Notes under the pieces: model-generated
The model's database searches: none
Told to the model about the DNA's origin: nothing
Seen by the model: only the letters and a program-made list of their open reading frames with translations
Shown here: positions 1 to 7,606 of the stretch, in pieces
Position numbering within the stretch: the first letter of the stretch is position 1
How the letters are laid out: every line of letters starts with the position of its first letter
Program-made: the position numbers and the translations under genes
Origin: JBGQDM01 sp041495845
Lineage (GTDB): Bacteria > Acidobacteriota > Terriglobia > Terriglobales > Acidobacteriaceae
Reading direction: 5' to 3'
Length of the DNA stretch: 23,843 bases
NCBI GenBank assembly: GCA_041495845.1
Contig: JBGQDM010000045.1
Coordinates: 1 to 23,843 of the forward strand

Positions 1-1124
1 CCTTCCGGGCGGAAACGAATATTGGCGCGACGCGCCTGAAACGATTCAAAGTTCGAGCAGGAGGAAATTTCGCGAAACAGTTGTTGGCTGGGCAGCCACA
101 CTTCAATGTCGTAGGTCTTGGCGGAAGAGAAGCCCAGGTCGCCGGTCGCGAGAGCCATCACGCGATAGTGGAGCCCCAGTTTCTGCAGCACGGTTTCAGC
201 ATTCCGGGTAAGGGACTCGAGTTCGTCGTAGGAGGTTTCCGGACGCGCGAACTTGACCAGCTCAACTTTCTGGAACTGATGCTGGCGAATGATGCCGCGG
301 ACGTCCTTGCCGTAGGAGCCGGCTTCACTGCGGAAACAAGGCGTATAGGCAGTGAGCTTGACGGGCAAGCGCGCGGCATCGAGCACCTCGTCACGATAGA
401 GATTCGTGACCGGAACTTCGGCGGTGGGAATGAGCCAGAGATCTTTTTCTCCGTGGGGCACGCGGAAGAGGTCCGCAGCAAACTTGGGCAACTGCCCGGT
501 GCCATACATGGACTCGGAATTGACGAGATAGGGCGGGAGAACTTCGGTGTAGCCGTGCTCGCGGGTGTGCAGGTCGAGCATGAAGTTGGCGAGGGCGCGC
601 TCCAGTTTGGCGCCCAGGTCCCAGTAGACGGCGAAACGGGCACCCGCAACTTTGGTGGCTCGTTCGAGATCAAGGATGCCAAGTTCGGCGCCAAGGTCCC
701 AATGGGACTTCGGCGCAAAATTGAACTGCGGCGGCGTGCCCCACCGTCGGACTTCGACATTGGCCTCCGCAGAATGTCCTGTGGGCACGCTGGCGTGAGG
801 CAGATTGGGAATGCTGGTAAGAATCTCGCGCAGGCGGGTTTCTTGTTCGGCAGCCGCCTTTTCCTGCTGCTGAATGGTCTCGCGCAACGCCTTGGTCTGA
901 GCCATCTGCGCCGCCGCGTCCTGGCCGGACTTCTTCAAACGCGCAATCTCTTCCGAGGCGCGGTTGCGCCGGGCCTGCAGCGTTTCCACCTGCTGAATGG
1001 CTTGGCGGCGCTGGGCATCGACTGCACGAAAATTTTTCAGGACATCCGCCCCATCCATGCCGCGGAGGCGAAGTTTTTCCTCCACAAGGGACAGGTTGTC
1101 TCTGACAAACCCAAGATCAAGCAT
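1..1124 (-). CDS. serS: Serine--tRNA ligase, 3' end missing
   Basis: Cytoplasmic class II aminoacyl-tRNA synthetase that charges tRNA-Ser with serine. The ATG at 1122-1124 opens a frame of 374 codons that runs off the left edge of the window. Residues about 1-110 are the Arg/Glu/Gln-rich coiled-coil arm that grips the long variable arm of tRNA-Ser. The catalytic domain follows, with TAEVPVTN near 234-241 and motif 2 (FRSEAGS, then G-x-D-x-x-G-x-x-R-x-HQF-x-KVE) at about 264-288. The serine-site region REISSCSN is at 351-358. Motif 3 and the C-terminus, about 50-60 residues judging by the usual length near 430, lie outside the window. No strong ribosome binding site is visible. The gene is divergent from the kinase gene, with 98 bp between the starts. 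The identification is very secure. Confidence 0.97.
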   Translation of the reverse strand, partial: MLDLGFVRDNLSLVEEKLRLRGMDGADVLKNFRAVDAQRRQAIQQVETLQARRNRASEEIARLKKSGQDAAAQMAQTKALRETIQQQEKAAAEQETRLREILTSIPNLPHASVPTGHSAEANVEVRRWGTPPQFNFAPKSHWDLGAELGILDLERATKVAGARFAVYWDLGAKLERALANFMLDLHTREHGYTEVLPPYLVNSESMYGTGQLPKFAADLFRVPHGEKDLWLIPTAEVPVTNLYRDEVLDAARLPVKLTAYTPCFRSEAGSYGKDVRGIIRQHQFQKVELVKFARPETSYDELESLTRNAETVLQKLGLHYRVMALATGDLGFSSAKTYDIEVWLPSQQLFREISSCSNFESFQARRANIRFRPE

Positions 1125-1205
1125 GGGAACTGTCTACTTTACCGGAAATCATGCCGCACAGTCTGCCTGGGTAGTGCGATTCCGACGTCATGTGATGCTT
1201 CAGAA

Positions 1206-1211
1206 TATAAT
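1206..1211 (+). promoter_or_regulatory. Perfect TATAAT -10 hexamer before the kinase gene
   Basis: TATAAT lies 11 nt before the ATG at 1223. No convincing -35 sits 16-18 bp upstream. If this is the real -10, transcription would start near 1218 and the AAAGG ribosome-binding motif at 1213-1217 would fall outside the message, giving an almost leaderless transcript. Otherwise it is an AT-rich coincidence in a GC-rich genome. Confidence 0.4.
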
Positions 1212-1222
1212 GAAAGGCACGG

Positions 1223-4200
1223 ATGGCTCTCCCCTGTGGCACCAAACTCGGCCCCTATGAAATCCTCGCGCTGCTCGGTGCGGGCGGGATGGGCGAGGTG
1301 TACCGGGCGCGAGATACGCGGCTGGATCGCAATGTAGCCATCAAGATTCTGCCCGCAGGCCTCGCTGCAAACCGGGAGCGGTTGCGGCGCTTCGAGCGCG
1401 AAGCACGCTCGGCATGCGCCCTCAACCATCCGAATGTCGTTACCATCCATGAACTGGGGCAGGACGGCGCGACTCACTATATTGCGATGGAGTTGATCGA
1501 GGGGAAGACGCTGCGGCAGTTGCTCCTCTCTGGCCCACTGCCTCTCCAAAAAGCCATTGAAATTGCGTCGCAGGTTGCGGAGGGACTGGCCAAGGCGCAT
1601 GAAGCGGGCATCGCGCACCGGGACTTGAAGCCCGAGAACCTGATGGTTTCGGAAGATGGATTCGTCAAGATTCTCGACTTTGGCCTGGCCAAGCTCACGG
1701 CGCCCAGCACAGATCTGGGAGATTTGCGAACGGCGTCCGAGACTGAGACTCAGCCGGGCGCGATTCTGGGAACGGCGGGATATATGTCACCGGAGCAGGC
1801 CAGCGGCACTTCTGTGGACTTCCGGTCAGACCAATTCTCGTTCGGCCTGGTGTTGTACGAGATGGTGACGGGAAAGCGGGCGTTTCAGCGAGGCACGAAC
1901 GCGGAAACCCTGGTGGCCATTCTCAGAGAGCAGGTGGAACCGATCGCAGTGCGCAACCCTGACGTCCCCGCTCCGCTCTGTTGGGCGATTGAGCGGTGCC
2001 TGGCAAAAGAACCTGAGCAGCGCTACGCCTCAACCCGCGATCTGGCGAGGGACCTGGCCGCGATTCGCGACCGTTTCTCGGAAAAACCGGCGCAGCCGAT
2101 GGAGACCCGCCCCAGCAATCTCCCTGTGCAGCGGACTGGGTTTGTGGGACGCGAAAAAGAAGTGGCCGCCGCCAAGGAACTTCTGCTCCGTCCCGATGTG
2201 CGCCTGCTCACCGTCACCGGCCCGGGCGGAATCGGCAAGTCGCGCCTTGCGGTGCAGGTGGCCAGGGGCCAAGTTGAGCATTTTGCCGGCGGCATTCACT
2301 TCGTTCCCCTCTCCCCGGTGAGTGATGCGGCCCTGATCCCTTCGGCAATCGCTCAGTCGTTGGGATTCCGGGAGGCGGGGGCCCACTCGCCGCTGGAAAT
2401 ACTTAAGAAGAATTTGCAGGAGTCATGCCGCGCGCCGATGCTGCTTCTCCTGGACAACTTCGAGCATTTGGTCGAGGCCGCATCCACCCTGGCCGACCTG
2501 CTGGCGGTGGGCCCTTACTTGAAAATTCTGGTAACGAGCCGCTCGGCCCTGCGTGTGTACGGAGAGCATGAATTTCCGGTGCCGCCGCTGGCGCTGCCGG
2601 ATTCGCGGTCTTTGCCTTCGATTGAAGTTCTGTCGCGGTGTCCTGCGGTCGAGCTGTTCCTGCAACGCGCGGTCGCGGCGAAACCCGATTTTGAATTGAC
2701 CCAGGAGAACGCGTCCACGGTCGCGGAGATCTGCGCCCGGTTGGATGGCCTGCCACTCGCGATCGAGCTCGCCGCCTCCCGCGTCAAAGTGCTTTCGCTT
2801 GCTTCCATGCAGACTCGCCTGGCCAGCCGCTTGCAACTCCTGACCGGTGGCGCACGGGACCTGCCGCAGCGGCAGCAGACGCTGCGCGCTGCCATCGATT
2901 GGAGCTATGACCTGCTGAGCCCGGCCGAGCAAAGACTCTTCCGGAGATTATCTGTGTTCTCGGGGGGATGCACTCTGGAGGGCGTGGAAGCGGTGTGCAC
3001 CACCACCAACGATATCGATCTGGACTTGCTCGACGGGATGACGTCCATGGTGGACAAGAGCCTGGTGCAGCTGGTGGAGCAAGCGAACGCGGAACCGCGG
3101 TTCGTGATGTTGGAGACGATTCGCGAGTATGCTCTCGAAAAACTGAAGGCCAGTGAGGAAGAAGCCCTAACGAAGCGCGCCCAAGCCGCTTACTGCCTGG
3201 TTCTGGCAGAGGAAATGGCCGCCGAACAGTGTGACGCCGCGGGGCCGGAATGGCTGGAACGCTTCGCGCTCGAGCATGACAATCTTCGTGCGGGCCTGGA
3301 GTGGCTGACCGAAACCGGAGATGCGGAGTGGGGCCTTCGCCTCGGTGCAGCTCTGTTCCGCTTCTGGGAGATGCGGGAGTATCTTGCGGAAGGCAGGGAC
3401 CGGCTGGGCAAGCTGCTGCAGCTCGCAGGCGCAGCAGCTCCGACCAAGGCGCGTGCGCGCGCGCTTTTTGCTGCCGGCGTACTCGCCGGCGCGCAAGGGG
3501 ATTACGCCCCCGCGGATGCGCTCCTCATGGAAAGTTTGGATATCGCCTGTCAGTTGGGTGACGACCGGGGAGTGGCTGTCTCTCTCAATGCGCGGGCGGT
3601 CACCGCTCGAGACCGGGGTGACATCCCGCTTGCGCTTTCTCTGTTCGAAGAAAGCTTGGAGGTGTGGAGAAAACTGAGCGACCAGCAAGCGGTCGCCCGT
3701 TGCCTTAGCAACCTCGCGAATGTCGTCAAATTGCAGGGTGACGGCGCCCGCGCCCGCACTCTCTACGGGGAATGCCTCTCCATATTCCGCAGCCTGGGGG
3801 ATTGGACCGGAGTGGCCTGGGCGATGAACTATCAGGGCGATGTCGCCCGCGATCAAGCAGACTCGGCAGCCGCGCGGGCGCAGTACGAACAGGGTCTGGC
3901 AATCTTCCGGGAACTCGGCGATCGCTGGGGCATTGCGGGCACATTGGCAGACTTGGGCAGCCTGGCGAGAGAGCAAAAGGATTTCTCCACGGCGCACACT
4001 CTGCACCGGGAAAGCATCAAACACTTCCGGGACCTGGAACACAAACGCGGAATTGCCCGCCTGCTCGAGTGTTTCGCGTGCTCAGCGGCAGCTCAGCTTG
4101 ACGCCGAACGTTCGCTGCGGCTGGCCGGCGCGGCGGCGGCATTGCGCCAGAACATTGGCGCTCCACTCACGCCCGCGGAACAGGCCAAACTGGAAGCCAT

Positions 4201-4336
4201 TCTCGATCCGGCACGGCAGGCATTGACCAGCACGTCAGGAGCAACGGCCTGGTTAGAAGGTTGGGCGATGCCGGTCGAGAAAGCGATTGAGGAAGTGCTG
4301 GTACCTGAAACTGCGGCCCCCACCGGCGGAATCTAG
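1223..4336 (+). CDS. Ser/Thr protein kinase fused to a STAND-type ATPase and TPR repeats
   Basis: A 1037-residue predicted cytosolic signalling protein. Residues about 10-285 form a Hanks-type kinase with glycine loop GAGGMG (19-24), VAIK lysine K41, HRD at 132-134, N139, DFG at 152-154 and a Ser/Thr-rich activation loop ending in SPEQ, so all key catalytic residues are present. A short linker leads to an AAA/STAND NTPase of the AfsR/MalT/NB-ARC kind: FVGRE at 307-311, Walker A GPGGIGKS (333-340), Walker B LLLLDN (407-412), GLPLAIELAASR (509-520) and a winged-helix-like segment to about 640. Residues about 740-940 form roughly five TPR units. Unlike many acidobacterial kinases there is no membrane segment between kinase and sensor. 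AAAGG at 1213-1217 is a possible ribosome binding site for the chosen ATG. The ligand and substrate are unknown. It stands alone, facing serS. Confidence 0.93.
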   Translation: MALPCGTKLGPYEILALLGAGGMGEVYRARDTRLDRNVAIKILPAGLAANRERLRRFEREARSACALNHPNVVTIHELGQDGATHYIAMELIEGKTLRQLLLSGPLPLQKAIEIASQVAEGLAKAHEAGIAHRDLKPENLMVSEDGFVKILDFGLAKLTAPSTDLGDLRTASETETQPGAILGTAGYMSPEQASGTSVDFRSDQFSFGLVLYEMVTGKRAFQRGTNAETLVAILREQVEPIAVRNPDVPAPLCWAIERCLAKEPEQRYASTRDLARDLAAIRDRFSEKPAQPMETRPSNLPVQRTGFVGREKEVAAAKELLLRPDVRLLTVTGPGGIGKSRLAVQVARGQVEHFAGGIHFVPLSPVSDAALIPSAIAQSLGFREAGAHSPLEILKKNLQESCRAPMLLLLDNFEHLVEAASTLADLLAVGPYLKILVTSRSALRVYGEHEFPVPPLALPDSRSLPSIEVLSRCPAVELFLQRAVAAKPDFELTQENASTVAEICARLDGLPLAIELAASRVKVLSLASMQTRLASRLQLLTGGARDLPQRQQTLRAAIDWSYDLLSPAEQRLFRRLSVFSGGCTLEGVEAVCTTTNDIDLDLLDGMTSMVDKSLVQLVEQANAEPRFVMLETIREYALEKLKASEEEALTKRAQAAYCLVLAEEMAAEQCDAAGPEWLERFALEHDNLRAGLEWLTETGDAEWGLRLGAALFRFWEMREYLAEGRDRLGKLLQLAGAAAPTKARARALFAAGVLAGAQGDYAPADALLMESLDIACQLGDDRGVAVSLNARAVTARDRGDIPLALSLFEESLEVWRKLSDQQAVARCLSNLANVVKLQGDGARARTLYGECLSIFRSLGDWTGVAWAMNYQGDVARDQADSAAARAQYEQGLAIFRELGDRWGIAGTLADLGSLAREQKDFSTAHTLHRESIKHFRDLEHKRGIARLLECFACSAAAQLDAERSLRLAGAAAALRQNIGAPLTPAEQAKLEAILDPARQALTSTSGATAWLEGWAMPVEKAIEEVLVPETAAPTGGI

Positions 4337-4375
4337 GTGCGGGGAAGCCGCATGCCAGGGAGATCCAGGACGCAA

Positions 4376-4648
4376 TTACTCCGCGTTGGTCGGGTCCAGG
4401 AGCCGGCGGACGGCGGAGATGCGATTGGCAGGAAGTCCCACTCGTTTGGCGTGTTCCCGGATCATCGCCTCGTCCGGAGCCAGGTAGACGCAGTACACTT
4501 TGTCGCCAGTTACATAGCTATGAAGCCAGCGGATCTCGGGACCCAATCCCTTCAACACCTCGAGCGATTTTTGGGAGACGCGCTGCAATTCGGCGTCGGA
4601 TAGGCTTCCGGCCCCCGGGATATCTCGTTCGATCACGAATTTCGGCAT
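4376..4648 (-). CDS. DUF4242 family small protein
   Basis: A 90-residue soluble protein beginning MPKFVIERDIPGAG, with the later segment WLHSYVTGDKVYCVYLAPD and a C-terminal I-S-A-V-R-R-x-L-D-P. This pattern matches the DUF4242 family (small ferredoxin-like-fold proteins, including a reported nickel-binding actinobacterial member). The biochemical role here is unknown. I chose the ATG at 4646-4648 because it is preceded by a purine-rich AGGGGG about 6 nt upstream; the frame could be extended by six residues to a GTG at 4666, but that start is less well placed. It is convergent with the kinase gene (39-bp gap) and divergent from the OsmC gene. Confidence 0.8.
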   Translation of the reverse strand: MPKFVIERDIPGAGSLSDAELQRVSQKSLEVLKGLGPEIRWLHSYVTGDKVYCVYLAPDEAMIREHAKRVGLPANRISAVRRLLDPTNAE

Positions 4649-4758
4649 GGCAACCCCCTGGTGCACCTATATGCTAGCAGACGGAACCGCCGGGAAAGGG
4701 TTGGCCGAAGCTGACCCGGCCAGAAAAATAACTGCAAAACTATATTCTTGAGGATGGC

Positions 4759-5265
4759 ATGGACCTTCGATCGCTGCAGAAGCCGCTGAAAGAGCAATAC
4801 CGCAACGACCCCCATACATCGCGAATCACTCTCCGCGCGAAGGGCGGGCAGACCGAGGTTCCGGTGACCTGCTCGGTCGATCTCGGACGTGCCATCTACA
4901 ATGCTGAGGCCCACCAGGGAGTCGGAGGCGGCGGCACCGGCGCCTGTTCCGGAGACCTTCTGCTTGGCGCTCTCGCGGCTTGCGCGCAGATCACTTGTCA
5001 GATGGTGGCGGCGGCGATGAACATACCAACCGAACGCATTGAGGTCACGGTGGAAGGAGACTTGGATCTGCGAGGCACCCTCGGCATTTCAAAGGACGTG
5101 CCCGTTGGCTTTGAGAGCCTTCGCCTTCGCTTTGATGTTGCTGCTCCTGGGGCAACCCCAGAACAACTGCGTGGATTGCGCGAGAAAACAGAACAATATT
5201 GCGTGGTGATGCAGACCCTAGTGCGGCCGCCGAGGCTACAGTCCGAGTGGGTGGATCACGATTGA
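4759..5265 (+). CDS. OsmC/Ohr-family peroxidase-like protein
   Basis: A 168-residue cytosolic protein of the OsmC superfamily, which reduces organic hydroperoxides or fatty-acid peroxides with a two-cysteine active site. The characteristic first cysteine is in LAACAQITC (C75, with an extra C80 nearby). The second is in EQYCVVMQTL (C148), at the spacing expected for the family. A glycine-rich stretch GVGGGGTGACSGDLLLGA precedes the first helix. GAGG at 4750-4753 lies about 5 nt before the ATG. It could be an OsmC-like rather than a true Ohr protein, since the sequence before the second cysteine is not the classical Ohr pattern. With msrA in the same window it suggests oxidative-stress defence, but the two are not linked in an operon. 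Confidence 0.85.
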   Translation: MDLRSLQKPLKEQYRNDPHTSRITLRAKGGQTEVPVTCSVDLGRAIYNAEAHQGVGGGGTGACSGDLLLGALAACAQITCQMVAAAMNIPTERIEVTVEGDLDLRGTLGISKDVPVGFESLRLRFDVAAPGATPEQLRGLREKTEQYCVVMQTLVRPPRLQSEWVDHD

Positions 5266-5302
5266 ATCTCCAGCCGTGAACAGGCGCAGGGGCCGCAGCG
5301 CG

Positions 5303-5734
5303 TCATTCCTTAGCCCCCGTGGCTTTGAGCGACATCAAGTAGGCAGTGATGGCTTCCGCGTCCGCTCGCGAGAAGCGATAACCGGGCATCGGGGGACGGG
5401 CCGGACTTCCACTGGCTGTTAGGCCGGTCATGAAGAACTTCACCGCCTCTTGGCGAGTCCAACCGCGCAGGCCCGCGATGCTGGTGGATTTTTCCGTCCA
5501 GCCCGGAACGGGCACACTGGGCGTAAACATCAGCGGCGCGCCCTGCAGCCACTTTTCCCGAACGAATTCACCCTTTTCACCGCGAGGTGTGTGGCAGTCC
5601 TGACATTGACCGGAGCTCTCCACCAGATACTTGCCCTTGGCGATCAGGGAAGACGCCTTGGCGGCGGGTTTGTCGGCGGCCAGGCAGGTGGCCGTCATCC
5701 AAGTCGCCAGGAATAACGCGATTGTCGTCTTCAA
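5303..5734 (-). CDS. Secreted monohaem cytochrome c
   Basis: A 143-residue exported electron carrier. Residues 1-19 look like a signal peptide ending ATCLAA. The single haem-attachment motif CQDCH is at 44-48, and M116 in PPMPGYRFS is the likely sixth axial ligand, so this is a class I type cytochrome c domain. The start is a TTG at 5732-5734, supported by a strong GGAGGG five bases upstream. The downstream end converges with the OsmC gene. Its promoter region holds the tandem 21-bp repeats. No oxidase or dehydrogenase partner gene is adjacent, so its redox partner cannot be named. It resembles the small cytochromes that accompany alcohol or quinoprotein dehydrogenases. Confidence 0.88.
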   Translation of the reverse strand: MKTTIALFLATWMTATCLAADKPAAKASSLIAKGKYLVESSGQCQDCHTPRGEKGEFVREKWLQGAPLMFTPSVPVPGWTEKSTSIAGLRGWTRQEAVKFFMTGLTASGSPARPPMPGYRFSRADAEAITAYLMSLKATGAKE

Positions 5735-5769
5735 TTTTTCCCTCCGAATTCTGATAGCACGGGCCGAAT

Positions 5770-5811
5770 GATGGGCCCGAACGAAATAACGATGGGCCCA
5801 AACGAAATATT
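5770..5811. repeat. Two head-to-tail 21-bp repeats between divergent genes
   Basis: Two adjacent 21-bp copies (5770-5790 and 5791-5811) share GATGGGCCC, then one variable base, then AACGAAATA, with differences only at position 10 and the last two bases. Each contains the palindrome GGGCCC. A further GGGCC lies at 5761-5765. A possible -10 for the cytochrome gene, TACAAT on the minus strand at 5809-5814, overlaps the distal copy. The 21-bp period equals two helical turns, as expected for a protein bound side by side on one DNA face. Confidence 0.75.
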
Positions 5812-5849
5812 GTAACGGACGACGGTTGCTTCCGAGTCCCCTTCCACCC

Positions 5850-5878
5850 TTGGGCGCAACAAGTCCCCTGTGTAAACT
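5850..5878 (+). promoter_or_regulatory. Weak promoter candidate for the phosphatase-pyrD operon
   Basis: TTGGGC at 5850-5855 and TAAACT at 5873-5878 are separated by 17 bp. The match to the sigma-70 consensus is modest (3/6 and 4/6). The start point would fall only a few bases before the ATG at 5888, and no ribosome-binding motif is seen, which would suit a nearly leaderless message. Confidence 0.3.
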
Positions 5879-5887
5879 GTCAACACC

Positions 5888-7606
5888 ATGCGACTCCCCC
5901 TGCGGATGGTGGTTCTATTCCTGCTGACCATGGGCCTCAGCGGCCAAGGCGCCGGCTCCGCCTACAACGCTCGGCCCAAGCTGGTCGTGGTCATCATCAT
6001 TGATCAGTTTCGCGGAGACTATCTCGAGCGCTATCGCGAGCAGTGGGGCGATTCCGGGTTTCGTCTGCTTCTGGAGCGCGGCGCGAACTTCCCTTCCTGC
6101 TACTACGACTATGCCAATACCCGCACCGCTCCGGGACACGCCACGCTGCTGACGGGAACCTACAGCAACGGCCACGGCATCATGGCGAACGAGTGGTGGG
6201 ACGCCCGGCGCGTGAACGCCGAAGGCAAAGCGGAACCTGGGATGGTCACTTCCGTCTGGGACGCTACCCGCTCGCTGCTCGGGTACGCGGCACCGAAAAA
6301 AGGCGGAGCATCGCCGCACAATCTGCAAGCCACCACCCTAGGCGATGAGTTAAAGCTGGCCACGCAGGGCAAGGCGCGGGTCTTCGCGCTGGCGATGAAA
6401 GACCGCGCAGCGATTCTGACGGGAGGCTTCTCAGCCGACCGTGCCTACTGGATTGATCGCGACAGCGGAACCTGGATCAGCTCGGACTACTACGGTGACA
6501 AGCTGCCGGACTGGGCAACAGAATTCAATCGCGGCAAGCGGGCGGAAAAATATTGGAACCTGGAGTGGAAAGCGGCAGACGGGACGGTGCTGCGCACCAC
6601 CACGCCGAAACGGGGCAAAGACGGCTCCCTGACGGGTTTCTATGACATCGTGGGCGCCACGCCCCTGGGCAACGACTACGAACTGGAGTTTGCCCGGGAA
6701 CTGGTGCTGCAGGAAAAACTGGGCAGCGGACCCGCCACTGATCTGCTGATTATTAGCCTGTCACCCAACGACCTGCTCGGGCACGCGACCGGGCCGGATT
6801 CGCGCGAGATGCGCGAGATGGCCCTCAGCATGGACCGGCAGCTCTCAGAGTTTTTCGGCTTCCTCGGTCGTCAAGTAGGGCTGGCCAATGTCTGGCTTGC
6901 CCTATCTGCAGATCACGGCGTAGCGCCACTGCCTGCGGTAGCCAGGCAGTTGCGGATTCCAGCCGCCACCCTCGATGGCGAAAAAATGCGCGAGCAACTG
7001 AACGACCGGCTCGCCGCCCGCTTTTCACCGGGCAGAAAGCAGGAATTCGTAAAGGCCTTCGACTATCCCGTAGCGTGGCTGGATGCGGCTGCATTTTCCG
7101 CCTCAGGAACGAAGGAATCTGAAGCGGAGCGTGCGGTGGGCGAAGCAATGAAAGAACTGGGGCTGCGCGGTTACTACACGCGTGCACAACTAGCTGCGGG
7201 CGAAGTCCCGAACACTGAGGAGGGCCGCCGCTTTCTCCACAGCTATGCTCCGCTGACCACCTGGTATGTGCTGGGCGTGCCCGCGCCGTTTGCCGTGGCG
7301 GGTAAATCTGGCACCGATCACGCCACACCCTTCTCCTATGACACGCATGTCCCGCTGGCCTTCTTTGGGCTGGCGTTTCAGCCGGGCACGTATCGCACGC
7401 ACTGCGAGCCGGTCGATCTGGCGCCAACGCTGAGTTCGCTGCTAGGCATCAACGCGCCGTCTCATGCTGTGGGTCGGGTGTTGACAGAAGCCGTGCCCGC
7501 ACCACGCCGGGTCGAGCCGGAGAGTCATCCTGCTGCCTCAGGACCGGTGCCGTCGCCGAAGCCCGCAGTCTGGAAGATCACGCCCGCCGAAGGAACCGCG
7601 CAATGA
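5888..7606 (+). CDS. Secreted PafA-like alkaline phosphatase
   Basis: A 572-residue exported phosphatase of the alkaline phosphatase superfamily. Residues 1-25 form a signal peptide. The positions match the PafA phosphomonoesterase active site closely. Metal ligands are D39 (IIIDQFRGD), D295 and H299 (SPNDLLGH), D342 and H343 (ADHG) and H487 (DTHVPL). The nucleophile is T80 in TRTAPGHATLLTG. Substrate-contacting N101, K171 and R173 (MKDR) correspond to the N, K and R of PafA that favour phosphate monoesters over diesters. It should release phosphate from organic monoesters in the periplasm. The stop codon overlaps the start of pyrD (ATGA at 7603-7606), so the two are co-transcribed. The C-terminal 40 residues are Pro/Ala-rich and may be disordered. 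Confidence 0.9.
   Translation: MRLPLRMVVLFLLTMGLSGQGAGSAYNARPKLVVVIIIDQFRGDYLERYREQWGDSGFRLLLERGANFPSCYYDYANTRTAPGHATLLTGTYSNGHGIMANEWWDARRVNAEGKAEPGMVTSVWDATRSLLGYAAPKKGGASPHNLQATTLGDELKLATQGKARVFALAMKDRAAILTGGFSADRAYWIDRDSGTWISSDYYGDKLPDWATEFNRGKRAEKYWNLEWKAADGTVLRTTTPKRGKDGSLTGFYDIVGATPLGNDYELEFARELVLQEKLGSGPATDLLIISLSPNDLLGHATGPDSREMREMALSMDRQLSEFFGFLGRQVGLANVWLALSADHGVAPLPAVARQLRIPAATLDGEKMREQLNDRLAARFSPGRKQEFVKAFDYPVAWLDAAAFSASGTKESEAERAVGEAMKELGLRGYYTRAQLAAGEVPNTEEGRRFLHSYAPLTTWYVLGVPAPFAVAGKSGTDHATPFSYDTHVPLAFFGLAFQPGTYRTHCEPVDLAPTLSSLLGINAPSHAVGRVLTEAVPAPRRVEPESHPAASGPVPSPKPAVWKITPAEGTAQ

Noticed and set aside
81..1337. A 418-codon plus-strand open frame opposite serS.
   Set aside because: It is the complementary shadow of the clearly conserved serS frame on the minus strand and has no recognisable domain; its composition is biased by the GC-rich codon pattern.
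3167..4042. A 291-codon minus-strand frame inside the kinase gene.
   Set aside because: It lies wholly within the conserved kinase-TPR frame and lacks a credible start signal or domain.
4337..4352. A small inverted repeat (TGCGG/CCGCA) after the kinase stop.
   Set aside because: Only a 5-bp stem with no U-tract on either strand; too weak to call a terminator.
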